Below, piece by piece: positions 11,748-23,600 of a DNA stretch of 64,000 bases. The notes beneath the pieces were generated by a model, which saw nothing but the letters and a program-made list of their open reading frames with translations, searched no databases and was not told the origin of the DNA. Source of the DNA: Byssochlamys sp. IMV 00236 (Eukaryota > Ascomycota > Eurotiomycetes > Eurotiales > Thermoascaceae). Each line of letters starts with the position of its first letter. Position 1 is the first letter of the stretch. The position numbers were made by a program, and so were the translations under genes. The DNA is taken from assembly GCA_001931875.2 (NCBI GenBank), contig MSJH02000795.1, positions 123,478 to 187,477 of the forward strand, written 5' to 3'.

Positions 11748-12788
11748 ATGCATAAAGTAGTATTCCCAAAGCACTCGGGGGTGCACCGGTTTGCCTGTGA
11801 GTCTCAGCATCCTGAGCTTGACCTTACCTAGATCGCAGACCCCAGGGCTAATATAACGAGTCGCTTCCTCGCAGGCCTTGCGCTCTACCGGGCTCTCCTC
11901 CGTCAAAGTACAAGATTACCCTCGACCTTTCCCGAATCGCGTACGGTCAATCATCTCATAAGACACAAATTCCACAGATACAAAAACCTTCAGAGTCCGT
12001 CTCAGACAGCCAACGCCCTGAAGGCTGGTTACGAGGTACATCCCCTTCCAACGGTAAAAGTTGTCCATGATCGCGGACTAACTAGGCTGGAATTCAATAT
12101 AAAGGCGCTGGATCTATTACATTCCGCTTCTCAAGGCAAAAATGAAGGCATCTCCCGACTTTCAGCTCTTCTCTCCGAGGGGCGTGCCCTACGTTTACGC
12201 AACAGCTCTGAACAACGGGCATTAACGGAAGCACAGCCAGTCAAACCTCTATCTAAGAAAGAGATGAAGAAGGAAGCAAATAGACGGCACCAGGAAGCAA
12301 CTGCTCTGCGACATCCGGATGCTACGCCCATCTTGTCGCGCCCAAGAGCCGTTGTGAGCGGGCGGCGTCGAGTACCTGTCCTTGTCAGCGCTCGGGGTGA
12401 TGTCCCGTTCCTGCGGATCAAGAAACCGCAGCCCAAGAACCTCAGCGGGGTCATAAGGAGCAAGCTTGATAATCGATGGAAGAGAATCGTCCGTCGAGAC
12501 AGGCTGGAGGAGGAATTGCTTGTGGCACAAGACGAAGACCACTGGGACTCTATAACAGGACAAAAAGAGCCAGAGTCTTGGACGACTGAGATCCGAAATG
12601 CACACAAGGAAGTTATCCAAAAGATCAAAGAATCTGATAACAAGAACAGGTTGCTCGCAGAAGCAATGTGGAACGTCGTGCTAGCTGAGCGAGAGTTGGC
12701 GGCAAAAGAAGAAAAGCAGAGAGAAATGGAAAGGAAGGCCAGGTCGATTGAACGGTCTGAGTCTTCTGATGAGACGCAGACGTCTTGA
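11748..12788 (+). CDS. LYR-motif (complex 1 LYR family) protein, probably mitochondrial
   Basis: Three exons fit: 11748-11796, 11875-12035 and 12105-12788, giving 297 residues. Near the N-terminus is a LALYRALLRQSTRLP segment (from about residue 18), the tripeptide and context of the complex 1 LYR family. Small LYR proteins assemble respiratory complexes or receive Fe-S clusters, usually through the acyl carrier protein. The remaining two thirds are long, basic and charged, ending in a Glu/Lys-rich helix (AERELAAKEEKQREMERKAR) that looks like coiled coil. This is much longer than classical LYR factors of about 100 residues. The basic N-terminus suits mitochondrial import. The second intron (12036-12104, 69 bp) is a multiple of three with no in-frame stop, so it could be retained; a CTAAC branch-like site argues for removal. 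The specific role is not recognisable. Confidence 0.8.
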
Positions 12789-13552
12789 TGTACTAGGGTG
12801 GTATTAGGAACACCATCTAGTGGTTCGGCAATTCCAACCAGTCAGCTAGGCTGGTGCAATATGCGTGGGAGACCTCACGTTGTACTTGGAGGATCGTCTG
12901 GTCACCTTCCAAGACACGAATGCCTCTTGAAGGCATCCCAGTATAACGATCTCATTTACGACCCTAGTCGCAACTCTGCAGGCAGTTAAGATGGGTTCTG
13001 TTCTGATAGACGAGGACCACATCTCGGCTGAGTCATCCTAACAAGTGAAGGGACACCATATTAGTCGATATTCCGGGGATTGAATAACATGCCGTGTCCG
13101 TCGGAAGTTGAGGGGAAACAATCGTGGGATTGCTCTACAGGTAATGAGCAAAAGGCGCGTGGATTGTGGCCTAGTATCTTGCTGTAGCTACAGTCCATGT
13201 TCGGCAGTGTTCTCGGAGGAAACAGACCGTGGCTAAAGATGTCCTCGCCGCGAGCTGCTGGGGGGGGCGGGTTCTTCACGAGTCTGTATTCATATACTCG
13301 TGTTATCTGCTTCGTATACCGTCCCTGCCGCATATCCGTGACTAGTTGCGAGTGAGCCCCTAGTCAATCGCTGCGGGTGTGCTCTAAAGGCACAGATACC
13401 CTTCTGCTAAATTAAATGCGCCCTCATGTAGCATTGTGGGTAATATATGTTGCACAATAATACCAGTGAATTTGAATATTGCATCTTCTCGAATAAGAAA
13501 ATTTGCGAACTTGCTCGGAAAACGATGGCATAAATCACCCAGTAGTTCCAAA
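12789..13552. other. Convergent intergenic region, no gene seen
   Basis: The 764 bp between the LYR gene stop and the gir2 stop contain a 63-codon plus frame and a 90-codon minus frame. Neither has a recognisable domain or splice context. A G run lies at about 13260-13268. I interpret the stretch as two 3' UTRs plus spacer. Confidence 0.5.
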
Positions 13553-14331
13553 TCAGGCGGTTACTTTCATCTTCTCCATCGCTGCTGGAATATCCTCCTC
13601 GTCTTCCTCATCATAGTCGCCCTTTCCAGCCAGACCTGTCTCCCATAGTTGCCTGCCGGTGAGTTTCTTCTCTTCTCGTGCAGATGGCTTCTTTTTCTTC
13701 TCCTCTGCTTCCTTCTCCTCCAATTTTCGCTGTTCCTCCTCCTCCATTTCCTTCGTGAACTTTTCTTTCCACTCCAAAAACCTTTCCCTGGTCACAAGAG
13801 TGCCCTGGAATTTGCGGTTTTCCTCCTCTTCCGCCTGGGCGATCTCCATCTCTCTCTTCGCTTGGACAGCATTCGCACGTTCAGCCATCAGCTGCTCAGC
13901 ACTTTCCTTGAGGGCGCTGACCAGAGTGAAAACCATCGCCATCCCCAAGTTTTCTTCGATGGTAGGCTGTAGGGTCTCGAGCAGACGCGCGCGGTCCTCT
14001 TGCAAGTCAAGAAGAGGATGTTTAGAAGCATTAGGTGGAGCAGAGATTTCGAGATCTGGAGCTACATCCGGATATTCCTCTGGGTATGAGACCTGTAAGA
14101 ACAGGATTGGCGGTTCTGCGTCGGTTTCATAGTTCTCTGGAGGATCGAGAGTGATCAATATCCGGTATGATGTGTCGGATATATCTGATTAATCCATAGT
14201 GTCAGTAGACCTACGAATAAATTGTTCCGAACTACTATCAAGATGGAACTTTATGGAAGTTTACCTGTAATCTCATCTGGAAAAATAGAGCTGAGCACCT
14301 CGCGCTCTTCGACCTGATCATCGCGACCCAT
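13553..14331 (-). CDS. gir2: RWD-domain protein Gir2 (DFRP2/RWDD1 family)
   Basis: Gir2 binds the GTPase Rbg2 and the Gcn1 activator on ribosomes, and so touches translation and the Gcn2 starvation response. Two exons fit: 14265-14331 and 13553-14184, separated by an 80 bp GT-AG intron, giving 232 residues. The N-terminus MGRDDQVEEREVLSSIFPDE begins an RWD domain that continues through FLQVSYPEEYPDVAPDLEI, which holds the YPxxxP signature, to about residue 130. Next comes a long charged helix rich in Glu and Lys (about 135-200). Then comes KKLTGRQLWETGLAGKGDYD, matching the DFRP2 C-terminal motif that contacts the GTPase, and an acidic tail. Length and layout are normal for the family. It is divergent from acl4. 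Confidence 0.93.
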
Positions 14332-14749
14332 CCTTCATGTCCCCGCCAGCGGAATGGAGGGGTTTCGGAGTTTGATCTTTGACGCGGGGTAGGGAATTCC
14401 GTGCAAAGGCCCAAGAAGACCGAAAGATATGAAAATTAGAAGGAAAACAAATTTCCCTTGAATTCAAGAGAGAGTATATGACTTCAGAGGTCAATCCTGT
14501 CTGCGGGCTTCATTCACGTTCTGCGGTGCGTCGCATGGCTAATCGCTGTGACCCGTGCAAACCACACAAACTCGGTATCCAAAAATTTGGCTCCGTATTC
14601 GAGGTCCCGTCTATTTCGGTCAGATTTTGAATGAACAACTCTGGCCTGTCATATTGTCCTTTCTCTTTCTTCTTTTACTTAATTCTTCCCTAATCGCAGA
14701 AGGATAATACGTATTTCTTTTGGCAGAGAAAAAAAGGAAAAAACTAGCC
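14332..14749. promoter_or_regulatory. Shared divergent promoter gir2/acl4
   Basis: These 418 bp separate two outward-facing start codons, so both genes must draw their promoters from here. Both products act at the ribosome (Gir2 on elongating ribosomes, Acl4 on Rpl4), which makes co-regulation plausible. A run of pyrimidines lies at about 14656-14675 before the acl4 leader. I cannot name a bound factor. Confidence 0.45.
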
Positions 14750-16028
14750 ATGGGCAAGACAAAACCGAGCCATAAAAAGTCTCCCAAGTCCCGCGAAAAG
14801 TCCGTTCTCAGCGCCGGAGCTTCGCTACAGTCGAAACAAAAGCTGAACGAGGATCCCGCCACTCTACTCGACCAGGCGACCGTTCTCCTTCAGACGGGTC
14901 AGGCCGAGGCTGCTCTTCCTTTAGTTGAGCGAGCACTGAATCTTGTGCCCGCCAATTCGCCCAATGCCCTTTCAGCTCTGAATTTGATCGGGGAGGTGAA
15001 CGTTGAACTGGGAGAGATTGATGCGGCGCGACAATACTTCAAGCTCGCGGTGGATATAGATCCTGAGGGAAAGATACCTGAATCACAAGGCGGCGGAGCA
15101 GAGAAATTTCTATGGCTTGCTCAACTGAGCGAAGAAGGTGGAAAGGACAGTGTTCGGTGGTACGAAAGAGGTGTCTCCGCTCTCAGACAGATTATCCAGT
15201 CGTTAGAGCAGAGCGGTAAAGCGGAGGATATTGCTCTGGCCGAAGAGAAGAAGCGGAAGTTGGCAAACGCCCTCTGTGCTGTTGTGGAAATCTACATGAC
15301 TGATCTTTCGTACGTCTTGGATGTTCACGTCGAGCCTCGAACTAAAACTGACAATGACTAGGTGGGAAGATGACGCAGAGAGCAGATCTGAGTCGCTCGT
15401 AACCGAGGCCCTCTTCGTCGCTCCAGAGGCACCGGAGTGTCTGCAGACTCTGGCATCCGTTCGGATATCACAATTGCGGGTGGACGATGCCCGAGCAGCA
15501 CTCTCTAGAAGTCTAGGATATTGGAAGGATCTGGCTCCAGAGGACCCTAAAGTCCCAGATTTCCCTACACGGATCAGTCTTTCGCGGCTTTTGATGGAGG
15601 TTCAAATGGAACTTGAAGCGCTAGAAGTCCTCGAGCGTCTGATCCTGGAGGACGACCACAGTGTCGAGGCGTGGTACCTTGGCGGATGGTGTCTCCATTT
15701 GCTGGCAGAAAAAGAACAGCCTCCGGCACCTGCGGACGCGGAGGAATCACCCGCTGAAAGACGACATGCTTCCCTCGTCGCCAGCCGCGAATGGCTGAAG
15801 CAGAGCTTGAAGTTATACGATCTCATCGACTATGAGGATGTGAGGCTCAAGGAGCATGCACTTGAGCTGGTCGAAGAACTGAACAAGGAATTAGGGGAGG
15901 ACATGGATGATGAAAGCGATGCAGAGAATCCTCTGGCTGCAATGGAAGATGGTGACTGGGAGGAAGAGGAGATCGAAGTAGTGTCGGATGAGGATGAGGA
16001 TGAGGATCACGAAATGGCGGACTCTTAA
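14750..16028 (+). CDS. acl4: TPR chaperone Acl4 for ribosomal protein Rpl4
   Basis: Acl4-type proteins are dedicated tetratricopeptide chaperones that capture newly made Rpl4 and escort it to nuclear pre-60S particles. Two exons fit: 14750-15309 and 15362-16028, with a 52 bp intron, giving 408 residues. The start is the ATG followed by a basic stretch (MGKTKPSHKKSPKSREK), which could serve as a nuclear import signal. From about residue 45 there are helical TPR-like pairs, including AALPLVERALNLVPANSPNA and DAARQYFKLAVDIDPEGKIP, then ESLVTEALFVAPEAPECLQ and LEALEVLERLILEDDHSVEA. The C-terminus is strongly acidic (EEEEIEVVSDEDEDEDHE), as in yeast Acl4. Assignment rests on this layout; another TPR protein of the same superfamily is the alternative. 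Confidence 0.88.
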
Positions 16029-16467
16029 CAAAAGCATTGCATGCATTGATTTTCTTTCGTAATTGGGAATGGGTTTTTGTCAGTGATACCAATAGAGGAC
16101 CGTTTATATTTATCAGATCTATCGCTACATACTTCCAGAAAAGGAAGTATGCTAGAGCTCTATGCCAACAGCATAATTCGCAGCGCACATTGTCAATAGT
16201 TCCCTATCACTATAGACACTGATTGCCTCAAGAGTATTTCAAAAGTAATTTTGTTCGCCACTCTTCTGTAGATAAGGTATTTAGTAAATCCTGAGATCTA
16301 AAGCATCATTGGCGAGACCGGAACACGTTCGGGTAAATTGATTATCCGTGCGGCCACCCGGAGATGACCATAGAGCATGAGAACAAGTCAAAGAAAGCGG
16401 CAAGGACCAATGTGAGCTAGCGCTGTGTTATTCTGCTCGCTGGGGGCGTCCGCTCTTCCTTTTCACA
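16029..16467. other. acl4 3' region and sirtuin promoter
   Basis: These 439 bp hold the 3' UTR of acl4 and the upstream region of the sirtuin gene. An inverted repeat (tacttcc/ggaagta, about 16130-16149) could form a small hairpin downstream of acl4. No gene is visible. Confidence 0.45.
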
Positions 16468-18176
16468 ATGGACTTGGTTTCAGCACCAGGTGGGGAGAGC
16501 TCATCGTTGAAGACGCCTGTGGTCGAGCCGGAAGTCGCTGATATGGCGTCCGGCGATCAGGAACTGAAACGGGCTGTTCACCCAGAGACGCGCCCAGAGG
16601 GGGACAACACGTCACATTCTGAACCTGATACTGATAGCGAGGCTTCTGGGGAGGAATGGGAAACAGAGTCCCTGTACGAGGATTCTTTGCAGATTGTTCA
16701 GGACGAGCAGCTCCGTGATGGAGGTACGGAACCTTGATAGGTCTTGGGTTTATGTGATCCGTCGCGGCTAACTTGACTTCCAGTGCCTGATGCATGTACT
16801 CTGGAGGAAGCAATAGCGTATCGCAAACGTCTGCATGAGCTGGGGAAAGTAGCTTTTGTTGAGGATACTCTGGGAAAGGGGACTATCTCCGCCAAGAAGC
16901 TCTGCACTGCCTTTGGGATAATACCGCCAGCCTTCCTCGAGGATGCCCCTGATGAGGCATTTCACCCACTTCTTGCCATCGCCATATCGCGTGAGTTCTC
17001 CAAGAGGCAGAAGCTTCCGCAGTACAATACTATCGAGGATGCTGTTGAGTTGCTGAAGAAATCCAACAATATCATTGTGATCACTGGAGCTGGAGTAGGA
17101 TTCCTTTACGCTTTTCATGTCGATGTCACATTGCTAACGTGACATGTTAGATTTCTACCAGTCTCGGAATCCCTGATTTCCGTTCCAAGGGCACTGGCTT
17201 ATACGCGAGGCTTGAGCATCTTGGTCTCAGTGACCCTCAGGAGGTCTTTGACATCCATCTCTTCCGCGAGGACCCCAGCATCTTCTTCTCTGTTGCGAAG
17301 GATATCCTTCCGAATGAGAAGAAGTTCTCCCCCACTCATGCCTTCATCCGTCTGCTCCAGGACCAGGGAAAGTTGCTTACCAACTATACCCAGAACATTG
17401 ATAATATCGAAGCAAATGCTGGCGTGCTTCCAGAGAAGATTGTCCAGTGTCATGGTTCATTTGCTACCGCCACCTGTATGAAATGTGGACACAAAGTCTC
17501 GGGAGAATCCATTGCCGACGAGATCAAGAGAGGAGAAATACCTGAGTGCGTGGCTTGTAAAGAGCAGCTCGCACGGGATACGTTGAGACCGCAGGGCATG
17601 AAACGAAAGAGAAGCTCGAACGGTTCTCAGAAGGACCGTAAAAAGAACTCGTCGGAGAGCAGTTCTGATGAATATGACATCCCAACTCCTGGCGTCATGA
17701 AGGTTGGTTTCCAGACTTTTATCTCCATGATTCGAGTACTCTTGCTAAACAGGCGCTAGCCCGATATTACCTTCTTCGGGGAGGATCTGCCAGACGAGTT
17801 CGGTCGTCGTCTGATCCACCATGACCGCGACAAGGCGGATCTGGTCATTGTCATCGGAACATCGCTCAAGGTGGCCCCGGTCGCGGAGGTGCCCGGTATC
17901 TTGCCGCGCGATGTTCCTCAACTATACATATCACGAACAGTGAGTGATACCTAAGATACTATACCGTTCGGCTATCATACTGACTCTCTCAAGCCTGTTT
18001 CTCATATTGGTTTTGATATAGACATGTTAGGAGACTGCGACGTTGTGGTATCCGAACTCTGCCGCCGGGCTGGATGGGACTTAAAACATGAAATGATACC
18101 CGAGAACGAAAGAGTAGAGGTTGTGAAAGAGGAAGGTTACGATTCACGATATATTTTCAAGGTTGTGGGCGCATAG
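16468..18176 (+). CDS. NAD-dependent protein deacetylase, Sir2/Hst1-type class I sirtuin
   Basis: Class I sirtuins remove acetyl groups from histones using NAD and take part in silencing and repression. Five exons fit: 16468-16723, 16784-17094, 17151-17702, 17760-17939 and 17994-18176, giving 493 residues. Residues 1-85 are acidic and disordered. Residues 90-180 match the fungal Sir2/Hst1 N-terminal domain ([20 protein letters not shown]). The catalytic core shows the NAD-binding [17 protein letters not shown] across the exon 2/3 junction, TQNIDNIE, the catalytic His in QCHGSF (about residue 290) and two Cys-x2-Cys zinc pairs (about 298/301 and 322/325). [13 protein letters not shown] follows. 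A basic Ser/Lys insertion with KRKR (about 335-365) follows the zinc pairs and may be a nuclear signal. Hst2-type enzymes lack the long N-terminal domain. It is the last gene before the AT-rich block. Confidence 0.94.
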
Positions 18177-19151
18177 CGGTGGAGTTGGTGGTAGCATATC
18201 AGTTCAGTTGCTCATGTCGGTTTGACTTCGGTAACAGGGCGTACCTGAGTTTGTGCTAAGACTGTGGGCTCCAAATCCGGTGGGTTGGTCGCGAGGTCGC
18301 GAGGCGGCGTCTCGCGAGGTGGCGAGGTTTTTGTTACCAGTAGATTACTAGTAAATTACTATTTTATATTAAATTTATACTAATATATATTAATAGGGAA
18401 TAAAATCTAAAATTTTTAAATCTGGCGGGGTGGTAAATACAGGTAAATCTTATCTCGCGGGGCGGTAAGATTGTAATCACTGTATTTTATACTAAATATT
18501 ACTAGATTTACTAGTAAGGTTTAATTACAAATAAAACAGCTTAGTCATAAAATACAATTATACCGCCCCGCGAGACCAGGTAAATAACTGTTAGATCTGT
18601 ATTGAAATTAAGCAAATACAGGCTATTATTACTACTAAATAAATCTAGATTTACTAGTAATATTTAATATTTTTTAATAAATATTAATTTTATAAATTAT
18701 TAATATATTTTAAATATATTAGTATATATTAGTAATTATTTAATATATTAATATTTTATTAATAATATTTAATTATATTAAGTTATAATTAATAATAATT
18801 TTAAGATTAAATATATTCTCTCTCTTTTTCTATATATATATATTATAAAAATATAAAATATAACTATAATTTTAAAATTAAAAAAATTAATATATTATAA
18901 TTTATATTAATATAATTTAAACTTTAAGTATTATAATATAAAATAATAAAATATAATATTACTAGTAAATACTAAAATAATTATAAATAAATATAAATTA
19001 TATTAATAAAATTAAAATATATTAATATTTATTAAAATTATAAAAGAGTATATATTATTTAATTTAATTTATTCTCTATTAATATAGTTTAAAACTTATT
19101 AATATAATATAAAATAATAAAACTTAATATTTTTTTATAAATATTAAAGTA
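18177..19151. other. Transition from gene-rich DNA to AT-rich compartment
   Basis: The first 150 bp look like an ordinary 3' flank. A GC-rich patch at about 18277-18329 is made of repeated gcgagg words. It is followed abruptly by AT-rich DNA that still holds islands with an inverted repeat (18453-18467 and 18561-18575). From about 18640 the DNA is almost pure A/T with no interpretable coding frame. The edge may be a decayed small transposon; I cannot assign it. Confidence 0.6.
18453..18575. repeat. Short GC-rich inverted repeat in AT-rich DNA
   Basis: The 15-base word tctcgcggggcggta at 18453-18467 is present as its reverse complement at 18561-18575, with 93 bp between. The related word gtctcgcgaggtggcg lies outside at about 18309-18324. 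The arms keep CpG steps that are missing from the surrounding sequence. It could be the remnant of a small terminal-inverted-repeat element or a structured element; no TSD was resolved. Confidence 0.55.
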
Positions 19152-19156
19152 GCTAT
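19152..19156. repeat. Left target-site duplication of element D (gctat)
   Basis: The 5 bp gctat immediately precede the left LTR of element D and recur at 63204-63208 immediately after its right LTR. The word is common in this DNA, so it supports the pairing less than the equal 300 bp LTR lengths do. Confidence 0.65.
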
Positions 19157-19456
19157 TATTAAGGTATAGGCTTAAGAAGCGGGTTAGAATAAATAGAATA
19201 AAGTAGTTAATACTAGGACTAGCTACAGAATCGCTATTTAGCTAATTTAGACTAGAATAAGCTATTACAGGCAAGCTTAGTAAATAAGATATAGCTTAAG
19301 AAACTTAAATTTAAATTAAGCTATGCACTGAAAATATATTTATAAGGTTATATAACTCCTTATATAATCTAAAAAAATATAGACTTTGCTTTTTTAAATT
19401 AGGTAAATATTAGCTAGTAGGTTAATTATTTTATCCCCTATACTAGTATTATAATA
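19157..19456 (-). repeat. Element D 3' LTR (left)
   Basis: This 300 bp copy pairs with 62904-63203. Shared landmarks include the starts tattaaggtatag and a block reading ataactccttatataatct near the middle. On the minus strand it begins tattatag and ends cttaata, which fits TG...CA ends after C-to-T decay. Confidence 0.85.
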
Positions 19457-20095
19457 ATATTTCTCTTCTTAAGATTAAGCTTTATTAAGATTATCTTTAA
19501 GCTTTAGCTTATTTAAGTAGCAGTAATAGAAGTTTATAATAATCTCCTAAATATACTGCAGATAATATATAAGCTCTTTAATTAAGTTATTATAACCTAA
19601 TTATTTAATAGTATATTATAGTTAAGGGCCTTTATACCTATAGTATTTTTATTAGGAGTTTAAGATATCTTTAATAATCTATTTTTTAAAGCTATTAATT
19701 TTAATAGTTAGTAGTAAAAATTATCTTTATTTAAGTATAGAGTCTTTAGTAATAGGGCAGAGTAGGCTAATAGTAAATATAGGATAAATATATATTAAGG
19801 CAAGTAGATTAAGCTAATAAGCATATAGGCTAATAATCTTAATAATATAGAATAAGCTAAGATTCTTTTAATTAAGTTTTTTCTGAGAATATTAAGTATA
19901 AATATTTTAAGTATTTAATTAAATAAACTATCTTATATAATAATAGTAGGCTAAGGTTTAATAGCAATTAATTTACTCTTTATAATAAGCTTAAATAGTA
20001 TAAATCTAGGTATAGATATAATTTATAATATTTTATATTTTTTTAGTAAAGGCTTTAGCATTTTTAGCAGCAGGCTAATTTATAAGCTAAATAGG
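19457..20095 (-). pseudogene. Element D pol 3' end with chromodomain remnant
   Basis: Read on the minus strand, the segment at about 19500-19680 gives a decayed chromodomain pattern (QLGYNNLIKELIYYLQ, reading an in-frame TAA or TAG as the lost Q). This is the usual C-terminus of chromovirus integrase. Stops are all TAA or TAG. The piece ends at the A1 insertion, where atagg was duplicated. A chromodomain in Gypsy elements targets insertion to marked heterochromatin, which fits a nest of this kind. Confidence 0.6.
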
Positions 20096-20527
20096 TATTA
20101 TACCCCTAGCTCCCTGCTAGGGTATAAGCTTACAGGACTATAGTAAAGCCCTAAATCTAAATATAATACTAAAGTAATTAATTAAACCCTATTTTCCCTG
20201 CTTTTAAGATTTATATAAGATAAAGTTAAGAAGTATTTAAGATTTAAAATATAAATAGACTTTAGATTACTATTTTATTAGAAGCTAGTAATCTATTTTA
20301 ATATAATATATACCCTATTATTTTTTTACTTATATAGACTCTTTATTATTAGAATTTTTTTATATAGACCCTTTATTATACTAGTTAAACCCTTTATTAT
20401 AATAATTAATTCTTTATTTTACTAATAGATTCTTTTTTAAGCTAAATATATAAAGCTATTATTTCTTTTACTATAATTATTAGTAAAGTAATTTATTAAT
20501 AATTTTTAAGAACCCCTATTTCTTATA
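20096..20527 (+). repeat. A1 5' LTR
   Basis: This 432 bp repeat begins tattatacccctagc and ends atttcttata, i.e. TGTTATG...TTACA before decay. It is identical in layout to the LTRs at 27187, 27825, 34900, 50466 and 57543. Confidence 0.92.
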
Positions 20528-20639
20528 GTTTAAATTATTTAATTTAGTAATATAAATAACTATATTAATATACCCTATAATTTAAGAGATAAAGGTTTTA
20601 GCTCTTAGCCTATAGTATATACTCTAAAAGGTTTAGAGA

Positions 20640-23600
20640 TTATTAAATTTAGTTTGCAGTAATTAATTACTAAAGCTAGCTTATAAATCTTAGAAGATAT
20701 TTTAATAAGCTTAGAGAAAGATTAATTTTAAATAGAAGATAATTTATTAATAAAGAGAAACCTTTTATAGCTTCTTATTACTACCTATATTAATAAATAA
20801 CTAAGGCTTAAGCTGCTTAAATTGTAGAGGTATAGAGCTATTATACTTAATATCTATTATTAATAATATTAATATATAAATAAATATTTAGCTTATAATA
20901 CTTTATTATTTAAGATAGAAGATAAGAAAGTTATTTATGCCGCAGCCTTACTAGATAAAAAACTAGCTTAATCTTAAATTTACTAATAAGAGAATTCTAA
21001 CTTTTAGATACTAACCTAGAATAAATTTAAAGGTTAATTATTAAACTTATTTAATAATCTATATTATTAAGAATAGAATATAATAAATTATTTTTATATC
21101 TTAATCTAATATTTAAATTAAACTACTAGAGCTTTTCTATATTATTTTAAATAAGCTTATATAAAGCTAAATTAAGATAAAAGATTTAATAATAATAGGA
21201 TTATTTAATCTTATATTTTTTATATAAAATTATAACTTAAAGTTTAAATAAGCTTATTAAATTATTAAGATCTCTTAATTAATCTTAATTAATTAGTATT
21301 TTTAGCTATTAATTAAGAAATAAATTAAAAGAAGAATAAACCCTTAAATCTTCTTATTATACTAAATATAAGTAGACTAATATAAAGTATACTAAAAGAC
21401 TCTATCTTAAGATAAAAGAGAAAAGAGACTAATAACTAATATAAAAGAATAAATAAATTTTAGAAAAAGAAGTTTAGATTACTAATAAAATAAGACTAGC
21501 TTAAAAAAGAAGGCTATTGCTTTAACTATAATAAAAAAAATTATATATAAGGATTTAAATTATATTTAAAAAAGAAAGATTTTTTTAAAAAGAGAAAGCC
21601 TAAGATTATTATAGCCCTTTATAATAAAAAATCTAAAATAAATAAAAAGTCTTTATATACTTTAATATAACTCTACTTACCTAATAATATATTTAAAGAT
21701 AAGGCTTTTATTAATTTAGATTTAGCTTAATATTATATTAGCTTAAATATAGCTATATAATATAGAATTCCCTTAAACTTCTAGTAATATATAAACTTTA
21801 AATTTATTAATAAGTATAAGATTTAAAAGTATAGATTTTTTAAAGCAAAGATTTATATTATTAACTCTAAAAAAATTATAAAAAAGGTAAATATATATTT
21901 TTATATTATCTTAATACCTAAATTATTTATTATTCTTAAAAAATTATAATTATAAGTTATTAATCTTATTATAGATTAAGAGTTAATAACTTAAAGATAT
22001 TATATTTTATAGCAGCTATAGATAAAGATTAAAAATATTTAATAATTCTTTAAGATAATAAAAGAAGAGATAATTTATATATTTTATAAAGATTAAATTA
22101 ATTCTATTACTTTAAAGAACCTATCTCTAAAATATAAGAAATATATAAAGGTCTTCTTAGAGAAAAGAGTAAGAATATTACTTATTAAGATAAATAAATA
22201 TAAGATTAAATTCTTAAATAATATAGCGCTTTTATAAGGAAGATTTTATAACCTTTTTATTAAAAAATTTAATATTTTATATAAATATCTTAAAGATATA
22301 TAATAAAAAAAATAAATTTAATTATTAATAAGTTTTATAGGGGTACTTATTTTATTTATTCTTAAGACAGATAATATACTAAGGCTTTATATTAACTACT
22401 AAGCCTTAAATAGTATTATTATAAAGAATAAATATCTTTTATTTAAGATAAATAAAATACTTAATTAATTAATTAGCTCTAAGATCTTTATTAAGTTTAA
22501 TCTTAAAAATATTTATTATTAGATTAGAATCCGCTATAAAAATAAATAAAAAATAGTCTTTTAAATCTATTATAAGTATTTTAAGTATTTAATTATATTA
22601 TTTAGCCTATATAATACTTCTGTTATTTTTTAAGCCTATATTAATTAGATATTATAGGGGTTATTAAATATCTATTATATTATATATTTAGATAATATCT
22701 TAATTTTCTCTAACTTTATTAAGGAGTATAAGAGATATATAATATAAGTCTTAAAGAAACTGCGAGAATATAAATTATATATAAAATTATTTAAATATAA
22801 ATTCTATAAGGAAAGGGTTAAATTTCTTAACTTTTTTATAAGAAAAGATAGAGTAGAGATAAATCTTAATAAAATAAAAACTATTAAAGATTAATTAAAG
22901 CCTAAATTTTTTAAAAAAGTTTAAGTTTTTTTAAGATTTACTAGATTTTTTAAAAGATTTATTTATAATTATTTTATAAAAATAGCTCTATTAATTAGTT
23001 TATTAAAAAAAAGTATTTAAAGGAAAAAAATTAAAATATTTATTTAGACTAAAGAAGCTATAAAGATATTTAATAAGCTAAAATTAGCTTTTATAACTTT
23101 ACTAGTACTAAAGTATTTTAATTTAGAGAAGCTAATAATACTAGTAATTAATATCTTAAGATTTACCCTTATTACTATATTTTTTTAGAAAGATAATAAT
23201 AAGATAGCTTTAGGCGCTAGATTAAAGATAGATTTAAGAATTAGAATTTAAATAAACTAATAAATTATATTTAAGAACTAGTATCTTATAGTATATTATG
23301 CCTAGAAATTTATTAAAATAGAGATATATTATAAGGTTTATAACTAAGAACTCTTAGCTATTATTAATATTTTTAAATATTAGTATTATTACTTAGAAAG
23401 TAATAGGTATTTTATATAGATATAAAGTAATTATATAAACTTACGCTATTTCTTTATTATAAAGATATTAAATAATAAGTAAGCTTAGTAAGTAGAACTA
23501 TTAGCAATATATAATTTTTAAATTAAATATAAGCTAAGATAGTTTAATGCTATAGATATTTTATTTAAAAGAGTAGATTTTAAACTATTTAAATTTAAAT

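Noticed and set aside
12131..12643. 170-codon minus-strand open frame
   Set aside because: Opposite to exon 3 of the LYR-motif gene; no domain and no sensible splice context.
13061..13333. 90-codon minus-strand open frame between convergent genes
   Set aside because: No recognisable domain, contains a proline run from a G tract, and lies where two 3' UTRs are expected.
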